DNA of 64,000 nt from Kingella negevensis (GTDB taxonomy: Bacteria; Pseudomonadota; Gammaproteobacteria; Burkholderiales; Neisseriaceae): NCBI RefSeq assembly GCF_030177895.1, contig NZ_CP123448.1, forward strand, positions 2,078,108-2,142,107, read 5' to 3'. This document shows positions 63,854 through 64,000 of the stretch, piece after piece. Under the pieces are notes generated by a model that was not told the origin of the DNA, searched no databases, and saw only the letters and a list, made by a program, of their open reading frames with translations. Each line of letters opens with the position of its first letter. The first letter of the stretch is position 1. The position numbers and the translations under genes were made by a program.

Positions 63854-64000
63854 TTACCTTTTATTTTTCAATGCCAAACCCAAACCTTGCAAGTACGCAA
63901 TCACTGCGTCCAATTCAGATTTGTTTTTCAGCTCTTCAGGGGCTTTGTCAAAGTCTGCTTGAGTGTAGGGTGTGCCAACCATTTGCAGGGCTTTCATGTG
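63854..64000 (-). CDS. ccoO: cbb3 oxidase subunit CcoO, C-terminal part (runs off the window)
   Basis: The last 48 residues read HMKALQMVGTPYTQADFDKA... to LDAVIAYLQGLGLALKNKR. The ...MxxLQxxGVPY...EMDALIAYLQ ending is that of CcoO, the mono-heme subunit. The stop is 6 bases before the ccoQ start, giving the ccoOQP order. Confidence 0.88.
   Translation of the reverse strand, partial: HMKALQMVGTPYTQADFDKAPEELKNKSELDAVIAYLQGLGLALKNKR

Overview
The window looks like a chromosomal piece from an oral or commensal member of the Neisseriaceae, in the Kingella / Simonsiella / Alysiella / Conchiformibius group rather than Neisseria proper. The main sign is a very dense DNA-uptake-type word, GCAGCCTGAA and its complement TTCAGGCTGC, found every few hundred bases over most of the sequence. 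It occurs singly, as overlapping palindromes and as inverted pairs at gene ends. The protein set agrees: PilB/PilC/PilD type IV pilus genes, cmk-rpsA-ihfB, tal next to kdsD, cbb3 oxidase, LOS genes waaF, kdsA and kdsD, and short Correia-like elements. The genus is inferred; no marker gene settles it.

Layout. 1-2.8 kb: heme/iron uptake, with a partial ChaN-family gene and a TonB-dependent receptor behind a Fur-like box. 2.9-9.9 kb: a surface-glycan locus on the minus strand (flippase, unknown glycosyltransferase, galE, initiating sugar-phosphate transferase, GT2 and GT14 glycosyltransferases), with a PseB-like dehydratase at 15 kb. 10-14.9 kb: smc, then a decayed patch (histidine-kinase remnant, Correia-like element, truncated Sel1-repeat gene). 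16-19.7 kb: glutathione transferase, a DUF2868 membrane protein, and a CoA-transferase behind a possible phase-variable promoter. 19.9-22.5 kb: an AT-rich two-gene ATPase plus HNH nuclease unit resembling the Septu (PtuA/PtuB) anti-phage system, next to a broken DUF2130 gene. 22.5-27.2 kb: hrpA split in two by an inserted small acidic ORF. 27.4-33.8 kb: pilB-pilC-pilD-coaE-zapD, then pncC and yciO. 33.9-41.1 kb: ihfB, rpsA, cmk, tal, kdsD and a phosphoethanolamine transferase. 41.5-45.6 kb: sucB and sucA. 45.8-50.5 kb: a B3/B4 protein, waaF, kdsA, an acid phosphatase and a dead adenosine deaminase gene. 50.7-61.7 kb: Ca/Na antiporter, uvrB, an EnvC-like factor, a candidate small RNA, hscA, a lipoprotein, pepA and a DODA-like dioxygenase. 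61.7-64 kb: an IS630-type remnant, a small lipoprotein and the ccoO-ccoQ-ccoP end of the cbb3 oxidase operon.

Most genes are core housekeeping. The accessory content is the Septu-like pair, the hrpA insertion, the decayed genes, and several families of short palindromic repeats (Correia-like elements of about 107 bp, and paired GTAGG... modules). No tRNA, rRNA or CRISPR array was seen. The strongest items for follow-up are the Septu-like island, the split hrpA, the candidate sRNA at 55.9 kb, the Correia-like insertion with a reconstructable empty site, the poly-C promoter spacer of the CoA-transferase gene, and a SucB that lacks its subunit-binding domain.
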